Numbered from the stretch's first letter, positions 42,852-51,472 are shown. The stretch is DNA of 64,000 bases from Alterinioella nitratireducens (GCF_013155465.1 NZ_JABJVX010000003.1:62001-126000), one strand, 5' to 3'. Notes: generated by a model not told the origin, from the sequence alone. Numbers and translations: made by a program.

Positions 42852-43291
42852 GGGGCAGGGGCCTTGAGGTGATCGGCCATGGCGCGTACCGCCAGCGGAT
42901 AGCCCTGCGCGCCGAACCCGGCGATGACGCCCAGGCAGACCGGCGCGATCATCGAGACATGGCGGAACGCCTCGCGCGCATGGGTATTGCTGAGATGCAG
43001 TTCGATCACGGGGATCGAAATGGCGCTGATCGCGTCGCGCAGCGCGACCGATGTGTGCGTATAGGCCCCGGCATTGAGGATCACGCCGTCCTGATCCTCC
43101 ATCGCGCCGTGCAGCGCATCGACCAGCACGCCTTCCTGGTTCGACTGCGCAAAGCCTAGGGTCACGCCCGAACGCTCGGCCTCGGACCGGCAAAGCGCCT
43201 CGAGGTCGGCCAATGTCGTGGTGCCGTAGATGGCGGGCTCTCGCTGACCCAGAAGGTTCAGGTTCGGCCCGTTCAGGACAAGTATTCGCAT
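42848..43291 (-). CDS. aroQ: Type II 3-dehydroquinate dehydratase
   Basis: 147 aa. Dehydrates 3-dehydroquinate in the shikimate pathway; type II enzymes are small dodecamers. Signature MRILVLNGPNLNLLGQREPAIYG with the flexible-loop Arg and Tyr, SNQEGVLVDALHGA, ILNAGAYTHTSVALRDAI and VIELHLSNTHAREAFRHVS with the catalytic His. It is the first gene of a unit with luxR. Confidence 0.96.
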   Translation of the reverse strand: MRILVLNGPNLNLLGQREPAIYGTTTLADLEALCRSEAERSGVTLGFAQSNQEGVLVDALHGAMEDQDGVILNAGAYTHTSVALRDAISAISIPVIELHLSNTHAREAFRHVSMIAPVCLGVIAGFGAQGYPLAVRAMADHLKAPAP

Positions 43292-43435
43292 TTCAGTTCC
43301 CCAACTGGTGACAGGTATAGCGGGTGGCGAAAGCCGCTGTCGAGACAGGAATGCGGTGCGGCGCTGTTGGGCGCTGCCGTCTTGAGGTGGGCTGTGGTGG
43401 CTGAAGCGGGGCGCGGTTGGGCGAAAGTGCTTTAA

Positions 43436-43550
43436 GAATGCGGTGTAATATTTTGATATAACGCCATGTATTTGATATGGTGTCCCGCCGATATGTGTGT
43501 ATTATATTTACATAATCATGATTATCAGATTACGTTTTCGGATATTTGCA
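43436..43550. promoter_or_regulatory. AT-rich regulatory region upstream of aroQ-luxR with 14-bp palindrome
   Basis: About 115 bp of clearly AT-rich sequence in an otherwise GC-rich window, inside the 297-bp space between the antiporter stop and the aroQ start. It contains several TATA-like stretches, GATAT repeats and a perfect 14-bp palindrome ATAATCATGATTAT at 43512-43525. No gene is seen in 43292-43588. This is the likely promoter/operator area for aroQ-luxR, possibly a curved or H-NS-like-protein-bound segment. Confidence 0.55.
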
Positions 43551-43588
43551 CCGCGCCCTTCAATCCCTGACACCGCAACCGGCATCCC

Positions 43589-44746
43589 TCACGCGGTCCG
43601 CGCCTGACGGCGCAGCGCGGCCAGCGTCACCGGCGGGCCGATCACTTCGAACACCACGGTCGAGGCAATCGTCAGCGACATGATCGTCACCGCCCAATCC
43701 GGCATGGTTTCCGCGGCCACCAACGCCATGCCGACCGCGACACCCGCCTGGGGCATCAGGGCCGGCCCATAGAGATGGACCTCGGAGGCCGGCACCCGCC
43801 CTACCCGCGCCCCGATCTCGGCGCTGATCAGCCGCGCGACGATGCGCAGGCCCACATAGGCCGCCGTGATCCAGCCGAGCGACCAGAGCGCGTCAAGCTC
43901 CAGCGAGGCACCCGCCAGCAGGAAGAAGAGCAGCATGAAGGGCAGCTCGATCCGCTCGATCTCGTTGAAGGCATAGTCGTGGTGGCGCGCGAAATTGGCG
44001 ATCATCGCCCCCGCCGTCATGCCTGCGATGAGGAAGGACACCTCGAACCACAGTGCCAGACCGGCGGTCAGGAAGACGATCCCGTAAGCCTCGGTCCTCA
44101 GCGGCTCACCGGGTTTCAGGCGCCCCGTCAAGGCCGCGGCAGGCCCGCCGACGATCAGGCCCAGAAGGATCGCGCCGCCGATCTCGTAGCCTGCCGTGAC
44201 CAGTGGCCCGGACCAGCCGCCCGAGCCATGCACCAGCGCCAGGCAGATGCCAAAGAGGATCAGGCCCCAGACGTCGTCGATGGCGACGATGCCGCCAAGC
44301 GTCTCGGTAAAGCTGTTGCGCAGGCCCGATTGCCGGATCACATCGGCCATGGCGGCGGGCGCCGTCGCCGTGGCAATCGCGCCCAGAAGCAGCGCCAGGC
44401 CCGGATCGAGCCCCAGAAGGCTGAGCCCGCCCCAGACGATCAGCGCCGTCCCGATCACGATCATGATCGAGATGGCAAAGATCGCGCGGCCATGCAGCGA
44501 CAGGTTCCCGCGCGTCAGGTCCGCCCCGAGCAGGAAGGCCACCATGGTCAGCGCCACGACCGAGATCGGCTCGAACCAGTCATGCGCCTGCGCAGGCAAC
44601 AGGTTGAACCCGGATTGCCCCGCCATGAGCCCGATCAGCAGCAAGAGCGTCACGCGCGGCAGCCGGGTCATCCGCCCGATATGATCCGCGGCCAGCCCGC
44701 CCAGGAACAGCACGCCGAGCGTGATCAGCAGGACAGGCTGGTCCAT
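43589..44746 (-). CDS. Cation:proton antiporter (CPA2-like)
   Basis: 385 aa, about twelve hydrophobic helices. Seen: GLAADHIGRMTRLPRVTLLLLIGLMAGQSGFNLLP, FLLGADLTRGNL, ATATAPAAMADVIRQSGLRNSFTETLGGIVAIDDVWGLILFGI (the Asp pair of the exchange site) and FEVSFLIAGMTAGAMIANFARHHDYAFNEIERIELPFMLLFFLLAGASLEL. No RCK/TrkA domain is attached. Exchanges Na+ or K+ for protons. Its position beside an NQR-type operon, a possible Na+ pump, is suggestive but the genes are not co-transcribed with it. Confidence 0.87.
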   Translation of the reverse strand: MDQPVLLITLGVLFLGGLAADHIGRMTRLPRVTLLLLIGLMAGQSGFNLLPAQAHDWFEPISVVALTMVAFLLGADLTRGNLSLHGRAIFAISIMIVIGTALIVWGGLSLLGLDPGLALLLGAIATATAPAAMADVIRQSGLRNSFTETLGGIVAIDDVWGLILFGICLALVHGSGGWSGPLVTAGYEIGGAILLGLIVGGPAAALTGRLKPGEPLRTEAYGIVFLTAGLALWFEVSFLIAGMTAGAMIANFARHHDYAFNEIERIELPFMLLFFLLAGASLELDALWSLGWITAAYVGLRIVARLISAEIGARVGRVPASEVHLYGPALMPQAGVAVGMALVAAETMPDWAVTIMSLTIASTVVFEVIGPPVTLAALRRQARTA

Positions 44747-44769
44747 GGCGCGGGGCCTCCCGGGTCCGG

Positions 44770-45960
44770 TCAGCGCAGCAGGTTCAACGCGTCCATGTCG
44801 ATGCCCAGGGGCCCGCTCAGATCGGCGATCGCGTCATAGAGCAGTTCCAGCGAGTATTGCGGGTTATGGGCGTAGTTGCCGGGATCGGCTGTCACCAGCT
44901 TCCAGTTGAAGGCGGCGCGCAAGGACCGCGGCGTCCAGGCGGAATAAGCGACGGGGCGGCCTTCGGACATGTCGATCTCGCCGTCATTATTGGCGTCCGA
45001 GAAGAAATACGGGTAGCGGTTGCCGTCATAGATGACCGGGGCCTCGGCGATCTCGACGGTATAGGCCTCGATCAGGCCCAGAAGCGTATCGGCATTGGCC
45101 ATGATGTCCGAGCGGATGCCGACCGAGGTGTCGCCACTGCCGTCATAGCTTTGCCGCGCGATGCGGATCTCCTGGGGGCTGTCGGCCAGGTGGCAGGTCA
45201 GGCAGGGCTCGAATTCAACCTCCAGTGTGTGCGGCTGATGGCAGGAATTGCAGCTTGCCACGGGCCGCGCGTGGAAGAAGCGACCGGAATATTCCTGCCC
45301 TTCGTACTGGTAACCCGCTGCGCCATACCCGCCGAGCCAGGTGGCGGCCGCGGTGGCGTAATGCGGGTTGATGAAGCGCAGTTCGGCATTCGGCTCATCA
45401 TCCGGAAGCCCCGCGATGGCCTCGACCACGTCGATCCCGGCGGAGCGGCCCTGGTGACAGGTCAGGCACGAAGCCTCGACGCCCTGGACGGGATGCACGA
45501 CGCCACTGGGAAAGGTGATCTCTTCGATCTGCGCCAGTCCGGCATTGTGGCAGGTGCCGCAATCCACGACGCCGCCGACATTGATGGGGCCGTCGACGAC
45601 GCCCGCGGGCGTGCCATCCAGCCCGTGGAAATCGCGGAACCCCTCGCCCGAATGGCAGGTCGCGCAGGAGGCGTTGATCTCGCCCTCGTCGTCCCAATGG
45701 CTGAAGGCTTGCGAGGCCGCGTTGGCGTGGGCCGAACGGAACCAGTCGGCAATCGCCTGGTCATTGCCGATCTCGATCTCGGCAGGCGTGAAGGGCCCCG
45801 ATTGCGGCAGCGCGAAGGGGATGACCGCCTCCTCGCCCGTTTCCGTATCGGTTGTCTGGCCGAAGACCGCCCCGCCGGCGATCATGGCGGCAAGCCAGAC
45901 CGCGATGACAAATCCGCGCGCGAGCAATCCGGACGGGAAGAGATGGGATGAAATCGACAT
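44770..45960 (-). CDS. Periplasmic pentaheme cytochrome c
   Basis: 396 aa with an N-terminal signal/anchor (about 12-34). Five CxxCH heme sites: CATCH 99-103, CGTCH 134-138, CLTCH 165-169, CNSCH 237-241, CLTCH 253-257. The last 140 residues have no heme and include an EF-hand-like DANNDGEIDMSEG. The spacing resembles multiheme cytochromes of the cytochrome c-554/NapC-associated or photosynthetic-membrane type, but I cannot name a family. It is divergent from the nqr operon (198 bp), sharing a regulatory region with FNR-type boxes, so it may be an electron partner of that complex. Confidence 0.88.
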   Translation of the reverse strand: MSISSHLFPSGLLARGFVIAVWLAAMIAGGAVFGQTTDTETGEEAVIPFALPQSGPFTPAEIEIGNDQAIADWFRSAHANAASQAFSHWDDEGEINASCATCHSGEGFRDFHGLDGTPAGVVDGPINVGGVVDCGTCHNAGLAQIEEITFPSGVVHPVQGVEASCLTCHQGRSAGIDVVEAIAGLPDDEPNAELRFINPHYATAAATWLGGYGAAGYQYEGQEYSGRFFHARPVASCNSCHQPHTLEVEFEPCLTCHLADSPQEIRIARQSYDGSGDTSVGIRSDIMANADTLLGLIEAYTVEIAEAPVIYDGNRYPYFFSDANNDGEIDMSEGRPVAYSAWTPRSLRAAFNWKLVTADPGNYAHNPQYSLELLYDAIADLSGPLGIDMDALNLLR

Positions 45961-46019
45961 GACAGATCCTCGATTTGTTCACAAAACATTCACGCGCCCT
46001 GAGAGCATAAGCCGCAGGG

Positions 46020-46033
46020 GCGATGCTAATCAA
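46020..46033 (-). promoter_or_regulatory. FNR-type box, imperfect (cytochrome side)
   Basis: On the minus strand TTGAT-TAGC-ATCGC, matching 8 of 10 positions of the FNR/FnrL consensus TTGAT-N4-ATCAA, about 60-73 bp upstream of the pentaheme cytochrome start codon. Confidence 0.45.
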
Positions 46034-46049
46034 TCCACCCTGCCCCGCC

Positions 46050-46063
46050 TTGACGTGAATCAA
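46050..46063 (+). promoter_or_regulatory. FNR-type box (nqr side)
   Basis: TTGAC-GTGA-ATCAA, 9 of 10 positions of the FNR/FnrL consensus, in the divergent space and about 96 bp before nqrA. It implies oxygen-responsive control of the NQR-type operon, the cytochrome, or both. Confidence 0.6.
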
Positions 46064-46158
46064 TTCCCTTGCATCCTGTCTTTGCTAGCGTGCGCGCAGG
46101 ATGTGTCGGGACGTGCCCGAGGGCGTAGCCTCTGGTCAGGTAATCGAGTGGGGACAGG

Positions 46159-47412
46159 ATGGCAGTTGCAATATCCCGTGCCGGGCTGAGCCCGGTTTTC
46201 CCGTCGCCGCCCGCCTCCCCCGACATCGCGGAGGTCCAGACCGAGGAAGCGGCGGTGCGCCCGCCTGTCGGCGCCAGGCTGCATGTCACGCCGCTGGTGT
46301 CCGAGGGCGATCTTGTCGCGCAAGGCGCGGCGGTGGCCTGCCTGCGCCATGCGCCCGATATCTGTTTCACGGCGCCCATCGCGGGACGCATCGCGCGGAT
46401 GTCGCTCCTGCCGGGCAAGAAACTCTCCGAGGTGGTGATCTTCCGCGAGGCGGGTGGCGGCGTTGAGCGCCACGCGACCGACCGGGCAGACATGGCTGGC
46501 GGGTTGCGCGCGCTGCTGCAGGGCGCGGGCGTCTGGCCCTGGCTCAGGCGGCGGCCCTTCGGGGGCATGCCCGCACAAGATGAGACGCCCGCCGCAATCG
46601 TCGTCATGGCCAGCGACACGCGGCCCCACGCCCCTGCCCCGCAATCGGCGGTTGAAGGGCGCGACGAGGATTTTGCCCGTGGCCTGCATGCCCTGACCCG
46701 GATGACCGAGGGGGTGGTGATCGTCTGCGGGCCGGTCGCGCCCGACCTCGATCATGACCGCATCCGCATCGTCCCGCGCGGAGGGCGCCATCCGCAAGGC
46801 TCCGCCGGGATCTGCATCCATCAGCTTTGCCCCGCCACGCTGGACAACCCGGTCTGGGACATCCACGCCGAGGATGTGGCCGCCATCGGCGCGCTGGTGG
46901 AGACAGGCCAATTGCCGATGACACGGCTGGTGCATCTCGCCGGGGCGGCCCTGCGCGAGGGGCGGATGGTGCGCACCCATCCCGGTGCCGACCTGCGGCA
47001 GCTCACGCAGCATATCGCCCTGCCCGGCCCCCATGTCCTGATGTCGGGATCGCCGCTGGACGGGCATGTCGCGCAGTGGCTGGCGCCGCGCCACCGCCAG
47101 GTCACGGTATTGCCGCGCGAAGAGGCAGGGCCCCGCCCGCATTGGCTGATCGCGGCGCTGACAAGATCCGTTATCGGCAGGCCCGTCATTCCCTCGGCCG
47201 CGCTGACACAGGCTTTCGGGGGCGCCCTGCCCGCCGTGCCGTTCCTGCGCGCGCTTGGCGCGGGCGACGAGGAAACCGCGACCCGGCTCGGCCTGCTGTC
47301 GCTGCTGGAGGAGGACGTCGCGCTGGCCGATTATGTCCTGGCCGAGGGCGGCACGCTGATGGCGCAACTGCGCGCCCTGCTCGACCGGATCCGCACGGAG
47401 GCCGCCGCATGA
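46159..47412 (+). CDS. nqrA: Na+-translocating NADH:quinone reductase-like subunit A
   Basis: 417 aa, slightly shorter than the usual 445 or so. Peripheral cytoplasmic subunit without redox cofactor motifs. Matches to NqrA by eye: VRPPVGARLHVTPLVSEGDLVAQGAAVACL, FTAPIAGRIARMSLLPGKKLSEVVIF, the GVWPWLRRRPFG motif, MASDTRPHAP, GGRHPQGSAGICIHQLCPA, GALVETGQLPMTRLVHLAGAALREGRMVRTHPGADL, and LLSLLEEDVALADYVLAEGG near the end. It opens an operon nqrABCDEF-apbE-nqrM-CBS with overlapping or near-overlapping genes. Confidence 0.85.
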   Translation: MAVAISRAGLSPVFPSPPASPDIAEVQTEEAAVRPPVGARLHVTPLVSEGDLVAQGAAVACLRHAPDICFTAPIAGRIARMSLLPGKKLSEVVIFREAGGGVERHATDRADMAGGLRALLQGAGVWPWLRRRPFGGMPAQDETPAAIVVMASDTRPHAPAPQSAVEGRDEDFARGLHALTRMTEGVVIVCGPVAPDLDHDRIRIVPRGGRHPQGSAGICIHQLCPATLDNPVWDIHAEDVAAIGALVETGQLPMTRLVHLAGAALREGRMVRTHPGADLRQLTQHIALPGPHVLMSGSPLDGHVAQWLAPRHRQVTVLPREEAGPRPHWLIAALTRSVIGRPVIPSAALTQAFGGALPAVPFLRALGAGDEETATRLGLLSLLEEDVALADYVLAEGGTLMAQLRALLDRIRTEAAA

Positions 47413-48191
47413 CCCGTGGCCTCTGGACCCGCGAGACCGTGGCCCTGCTGCTGCTGGCCGCCTACCTGCCGCTGATGCTGTTCTGGCTGTGGTTCGGCGG
47501 CGCGGGCGCGCTGGCGCAGCTTGGCCTTGCGCTGCTGGTCGTGGCGGTCTGGCACCTCGTCTTCATGCTGGTGCGGGCGCAGCCGCCCTCGCTGGCCGCG
47601 ATCTCGACGGCGCTGGCCATCGCGATGCTGGCGCCCGAGGGGCTCGGCGCGTTCCGCATGGTCCTGGGCATCAGTTTCGGCGTGGTGATGGGCGAGCTTG
47701 TCTTCGGCGGCTGGGGCCGCAACGTGGTGCATCCCGCGACGGTCACGCTGTCCTTCCTGGGTTTCGGCTTTCCCGGCTTCGGCTGGCCCGGTTTCGACGA
47801 TCCCGTCGCCTGGGCGGCGATCCCGGCGGCGCTGATCGGCGTGGCAACCGGCGTCATGCCGCTGGCCCTGTTCGCGGGGGCCGGTGTGGTGGCGATTGCC
47901 GCCGTCTTGGCCGGGGTCTTGCCCGATCCGGTGATCTTCGCGGGTGGCATCGCCCTTGTGCTGCTGGTCGCCGACCCCGTCACCAGCCCCGCCACGCAAT
48001 TGGGCCGCGTCACGGGCGGCGCGCTTTATGCCGCGCTGGTCGTCATGTTCGCCATGCAATGGACCGGGGCCGCGCCGGTGCAGATCGCTGTCGCCGCCGC
48101 CCTGCTCACCTCCCTCGTCGCGCCGCTGCTGGACGAAGCCGCGCTGGCGCTCTGGGTCGCTCAACGCAGGAGGCGACATGGCCGCACGTGA
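47409..48191 (+). CDS. nqrB: NqrB-like membrane subunit, short and lacking the covalent FMN motif
   Basis: 260 aa, against about 400 for typical NqrB. The core aligns: LGISFGVVMGELVFGGWGRNVVHPATVTLSFLGFGFPGF, then VLLVADPVTSPATQLGRVTGGALYAALV and SLVAPLLDEAALALWV at the end. In usual NqrB the segment after the Pro-rich loop contains SGAT with an FMN-linked Thr; here it reads GWPGFDDPVAWAAIPAALIGVATGVM, with no SGAT. The N-terminal extension is also missing, and the start overlaps nqrA (ATGA), so no longer start exists. It is presumably a membrane scaffold, with one flavin site lost. Confidence 0.78.
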   Translation: MTRGLWTRETVALLLLAAYLPLMLFWLWFGGAGALAQLGLALLVVAVWHLVFMLVRAQPPSLAAISTALAIAMLAPEGLGAFRMVLGISFGVVMGELVFGGWGRNVVHPATVTLSFLGFGFPGFGWPGFDDPVAWAAIPAALIGVATGVMPLALFAGAGVVAIAAVLAGVLPDPVIFAGGIALVLLVADPVTSPATQLGRVTGGALYAALVVMFAMQWTGAAPVQIAVAAALLTSLVAPLLDEAALALWVAQRRRRHGRT

Positions 48192-48972
48192 CTGGAACCC
48201 GCTGCGCCGCTTGCTGGCGCTGCCCAATGAAAGCCGCACCAAGACGATCCTGGTGGCCTTCCTGGTCTCGGCCATCTCGGCGGCGCTGGTCAGCGGCGCG
48301 ACCGTCTGGCTGCGCCCGATCCAGGCCGCCAACCGCGCCGCCGAGGAACAGGCCCGCATCGCCGCACTGGTGCAGGGCATTCCCGGCATGAGCGATCTGC
48401 TGGAACAATCGGGCGGCACGCTTTCGACCGTGGTGATCGACCTCGACCGGGGCCGCGCCGCCGCGGAGGTGACGCCCGCCACGCTGGAGGCGGCCCTCGC
48501 AGATCCCGCGAACTGGACCGTGCTCGATGCCGGTCAGAACATCGCGGGGCTCGGCCAGCGGCCCAACTTCGTGCAGGTCTATCTGCTGCGCGACGGCGAT
48601 ACCGTTTCGCTGCTGCTGCTGCCGCTCAGCGGCCAGGGCTATGGCGGGCGCATCGACGCCATCATGGCGCTGCGCGGCGACATGAACACGATCGCCGGTA
48701 TCGCCGTCACGCAGCACTCGGAAACGCCGGGATTGGGCGCGCGGATCGAGGAGAGCTCGTGGCGGGCCAGCTTTCCGGGCACCGAATTGCGCGACGCGAG
48801 CGGCGAGTTGCGCTTTCGCGTCGCGCGCGGCCCCGCCTCGGGCGTGCACGAGGTCGATGGCATCACCGGGGCCACACGCACCGGGCGGGGCGTGACGCAG
48901 ATGGTGCGTTTCTGGCTCGGGCCGGATGGCTACGGCCCCCTGCTGGACGCCATCGAGCGCGGGGAGTTCTGA
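48178..48972 (+). CDS. nqrC: NqrC-like subunit with covalent FMN motif
   Basis: 264 aa from ATG 48178 (AGGAGG upstream), overlapping the nqrB end by 14 bases. One N-terminal membrane helix (about 24-45) and a periplasmic FMN-binding domain. The attachment motif VDGITGATRTGRGV puts FMN on Thr233; the usual first Ser of SGAT is Thr here. LLLPLSGQGYGGRIDAIMALRGDMNTIAGIAVTQHSETPGLGARIEE is the standard NqrC/RnfG core. ApbE, encoded downstream, would install the flavin. Confidence 0.9.
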   Translation: MAARDWNPLRRLLALPNESRTKTILVAFLVSAISAALVSGATVWLRPIQAANRAAEEQARIAALVQGIPGMSDLLEQSGGTLSTVVIDLDRGRAAAEVTPATLEAALADPANWTVLDAGQNIAGLGQRPNFVQVYLLRDGDTVSLLLLPLSGQGYGGRIDAIMALRGDMNTIAGIAVTQHSETPGLGARIEESSWRASFPGTELRDASGELRFRVARGPASGVHEVDGITGATRTGRGVTQMVRFWLGPDGYGPLLDAIERGEF

Positions 48973-48975
48973 GCC

Positions 48976-49638
48976 ATGGTCGCCCGCGCCCCGTACTGGA
49001 AAACCCTGACCGAACCGCTGATCCGGCAGAACCCGGTCACCTTGCAGATCCTCGGCCTCTGCTCGGCGCTGGCGGTCACGACGACGCTGGCCACGGCGCT
49101 GACCATGTCGGTGTCGTTGACGATCGTGGTCACGCTGTCTTGCGGTATCATCAGCCTGATCCGGCGGCACATTCCCGACACCATCCGGATGATCGTGCAG
49201 ATCGTGATCATCGCGGCGATGGTGATCGTCATCGACCAGTTCCTGCAGGCCTATTTCGCCGAGATCAGCCGGGCGCTGTCGGTCTATGTCTGGCTGATCA
49301 CCACCAATTGCGTGGTGATGGCCCGGACCGAAACCTATGCCAGCCACAACCCGCCGCTGCCGTCGATGGTCGATGGCTTCGGCTATGGCCTTGGCTATTC
49401 GCTGATCCTCATGATCCTCGGCGGCCTGCGCGAGCTGTTCGGCAAGGGCGAGCTGTTCGGGGCGCAGGTGCTGCCGCTGGCCGATCAGGGCGGCTGGTTC
49501 ACGCCGCTCAGCCTGATGCTGCTGGCGCCTTCGGGGTTCTTTCTTCTGGGCGGGATGGTCTGGGCGATCCGTTCGATCCGGCCCGAACAGGCCGAGGCCC
49601 CCGAGCACACGCCTCCCGCACGGATGGAGCCCGCGTAA
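48976..49638 (+). CDS. nqrD: NqrD-like membrane subunit
   Basis: 220 aa, six hydrophobic helices. Sequence ENPVT-like IRQNPVTLQILGLCSALAVTTTLATALTMS and VYVWLITTNCVVMARTETYASHNPPLPSMVDGFGYGLGYSLILMILGGLRELFGKGELFG match NqrD closely. Cys29 and Cys112, the metal-ligand cysteines of this subunit in Vibrio NQR, are conserved. A C-terminal Pro/Glu tail is extra. Its TAA overlaps the nqrE ATG (TAATG). Confidence 0.93.
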   Translation: MVARAPYWKTLTEPLIRQNPVTLQILGLCSALAVTTTLATALTMSVSLTIVVTLSCGIISLIRRHIPDTIRMIVQIVIIAAMVIVIDQFLQAYFAEISRALSVYVWLITTNCVVMARTETYASHNPPLPSMVDGFGYGLGYSLILMILGGLRELFGKGELFGAQVLPLADQGGWFTPLSLMLLAPSGFFLLGGMVWAIRSIRPEQAEAPEHTPPARMEPA

Positions 49639-50252
49639 TGAGCGACGCCTGGAACCTGTTTTTGCTTGCGGCTTTCGTCGATAACATGCCGCTGACGCTG
49701 TTCCTGGGGCTTTGCACCTTCCTGGCGCTGTCGCGGCGAACCGAAAGCGCGATCGGGCTCGGCGTGGCGATGACCTTCGTGCTTGGCGTGTCGGTGCCGC
49801 TCAACCACCTGATCTACCAGGCGGTCCTCGCACCCGGCGCCTGGGCATGGGCGGGCAGGCCGGAGCTGGACCTCTCCTATCTCGCGCTCATCGCCTTTAT
49901 CGGGGTGATCGCGGCGATCGTGCAGCTGCTGGAGATGGTGCTGGATCGCTACTTTCCGCGCATCCACGCGGCCTTTGGTGTCTTCCTGCCGCTCTTGACC
50001 GTGCAATGCGTCATCCTGGGCGGCAGCCTGTTCATGGTCGAGCGCAGCTACAATTTCGCCCAGTCCGCCGTTTTCGGGTTCGGTAGCGGCGTCGGGTTCT
50101 TCGTGGCCGTGGTGATGCTGAGCGCGATCCGGGTGCGGCTGGCCTATGCCGATCTGCCGGCCGGGTTGCGCGGGCTCGGCATCGCCTTCGTCCTCACCGG
50201 CCTGATGTCGCTCGGCTTTGCTTCCTTCACACAGATGGCGGCGGCGCAATGA
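49638..50252 (+). CDS. nqrE: NqrE-like membrane subunit
   Basis: 204 aa, six hydrophobic helices, mirror-related to NqrD. FVDNMPLTLFLGLCTFLALSRRTESAIGLGVAMTFVLGVSVPLNHLIYQ and RIHAAFGVFLPLLTVQCVILGGSLFMVERSYNFAQSAVFGFGSGVGFFVAVVML are family landmarks. Cys26 and Cys124 supply the other two ligands of the intramembrane iron centre. ATGA overlap with nqrF. Confidence 0.94.
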   Translation: MSDAWNLFLLAAFVDNMPLTLFLGLCTFLALSRRTESAIGLGVAMTFVLGVSVPLNHLIYQAVLAPGAWAWAGRPELDLSYLALIAFIGVIAAIVQLLEMVLDRYFPRIHAAFGVFLPLLTVQCVILGGSLFMVERSYNFAQSAVFGFGSGVGFFVAVVMLSAIRVRLAYADLPAGLRGLGIAFVLTGLMSLGFASFTQMAAAQ

Positions 50253-51472
50253 CCGAGGTTCTGCTGGGAAGCCTGATCATCGTGGCGCTTGTCGTCGGAC
50301 TGGCCGCAGGGCTTCTGGCGGCGCGGCGGCGCCTGATCCCCGATGGCGGCATCGACATCACGGTCAACGAGGCGCTGCACCTGGTGGCGCGGCGCGGTGC
50401 CAAGCTGCTGGCGGTTCTGCACAATGCCGACATCCGGATCCCGGCGGCCTGCGGCGGTGTCGGAACCTGCGGGCAGTGCCGGGTGACGGTCACCGGCGAG
50501 GGGGCCGGCGAAACGCAGGCGACCGAGCGTGCGCTGCTGTCGCCGCAGGAACGGCGGGCGCGGGTCCGCCTGGCCTGCCAGACCAGCCTGCATGGCGACT
50601 GCGCGGTGCAGGTGCCCGAAAACGCGCTGACCGCGGGGGGCGGGACGGTCTGCACGGTGGCCTCGACCCGGATGCTGGCGCCGCTCATCCGCGAGATCGT
50701 GGTCGAGCTGCCCGAGGATCACCCGACCGAGTTCCGCGCGGGCGACTTCATGCAGATCACCGCCCCGCCCTACAGGCTGGATTTCGCCGATCTCGACGTG
50801 CCGCCCGCCTTTCGGGACGCCTGGGAGATCGCGGGGTGGCGGGCCCTGCGCAGTCGCTCAAGCGCGGTCGTGACGCGGGCCTATTCGCTGGCCAGCCGCC
50901 CCGAGGATGCCGGACGCGCGGTGTTCAACATCCGCCTCGCGGTGCCGCCCGCAGGCCAGGAGGAGGAGATCCCGCCGGGCGTGGTCTCGTCCTGGCTGTT
51001 CTCGGTCGCGCCGGGGGATCAGATCACCCTTTCCGGCCCCTTCGGGGATTTCCACGTCCAGCCCACGGGGCGCGAGATGGTCTATGTCGGCGGCGGTGTC
51101 GGCATGGCCCCCCTGCGCGCGATGATCCACCAGGAACTGGGGCGCGGCAGCGACCGGCGCATCCGCTATTTCTACGGCGCGCGCACCGCGGCCGACCTGT
51201 TCTATACCGAGGAATTCAGCACGCTGGCGGCGCGCCACGACCATTTCAGCTGGACACCGGCGCTGTCCGACCCCGCGCCGGGCGACCGCTGGACCGGGGC
51301 CACCGGCTTCGTGCACGAGATCCTGCGCGCCGAGATGGCGGGCCACCCTGCCCCCGAGGAATGCGAATACTACCTCTGCGGCCCGCCGGTGATGATCTCG
51401 GCGGTCCTGTCCACGCTGGCGCGGCTCGGGGTTGAGCCCGCCTTGATCTTCTACGACGATTTCGGAGCCTGA
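50249..51472 (+). CDS. nqrF: NqrF-like NADH-oxidising subunit (2Fe-2S, FAD)
   Basis: 407 aa. N-terminal membrane helix (about 5-27), ferredoxin domain with Cys68, Cys74, Cys77 and Cys110 in AACGGVGTCGQC...LACQ, FAD-binding RAYSLAS and GVVSSWLFSVAPGDQITLSGPFGDF, NAD-binding VGGGVGMAPLRAMI and YYLCGPPVM near the C-terminus. It takes hydride from NADH and feeds the [2Fe-2S] chain of the complex. All key residues for electron entry are present, so the complex looks functional at this end. Confidence 0.94.
   Translation: MTEVLLGSLIIVALVVGLAAGLLAARRRLIPDGGIDITVNEALHLVARRGAKLLAVLHNADIRIPAACGGVGTCGQCRVTVTGEGAGETQATERALLSPQERRARVRLACQTSLHGDCAVQVPENALTAGGGTVCTVASTRMLAPLIREIVVELPEDHPTEFRAGDFMQITAPPYRLDFADLDVPPAFRDAWEIAGWRALRSRSSAVVTRAYSLASRPEDAGRAVFNIRLAVPPAGQEEEIPPGVVSSWLFSVAPGDQITLSGPFGDFHVQPTGREMVYVGGGVGMAPLRAMIHQELGRGSDRRIRYFYGARTAADLFYTEEFSTLAARHDHFSWTPALSDPAPGDRWTGATGFVHEILRAEMAGHPAPEECEYYLCGPPVMISAVLSTLARLGVEPALIFYDDFGA

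Noticed and set aside
47409-48191. NqrB shortness as a frameshift or pseudogene
   Set aside because: Both ends overlap or abut intact neighbours in frame, the C-terminal NqrB motifs are present, and no leftover coding sequence exists between nqrA and nqrC.
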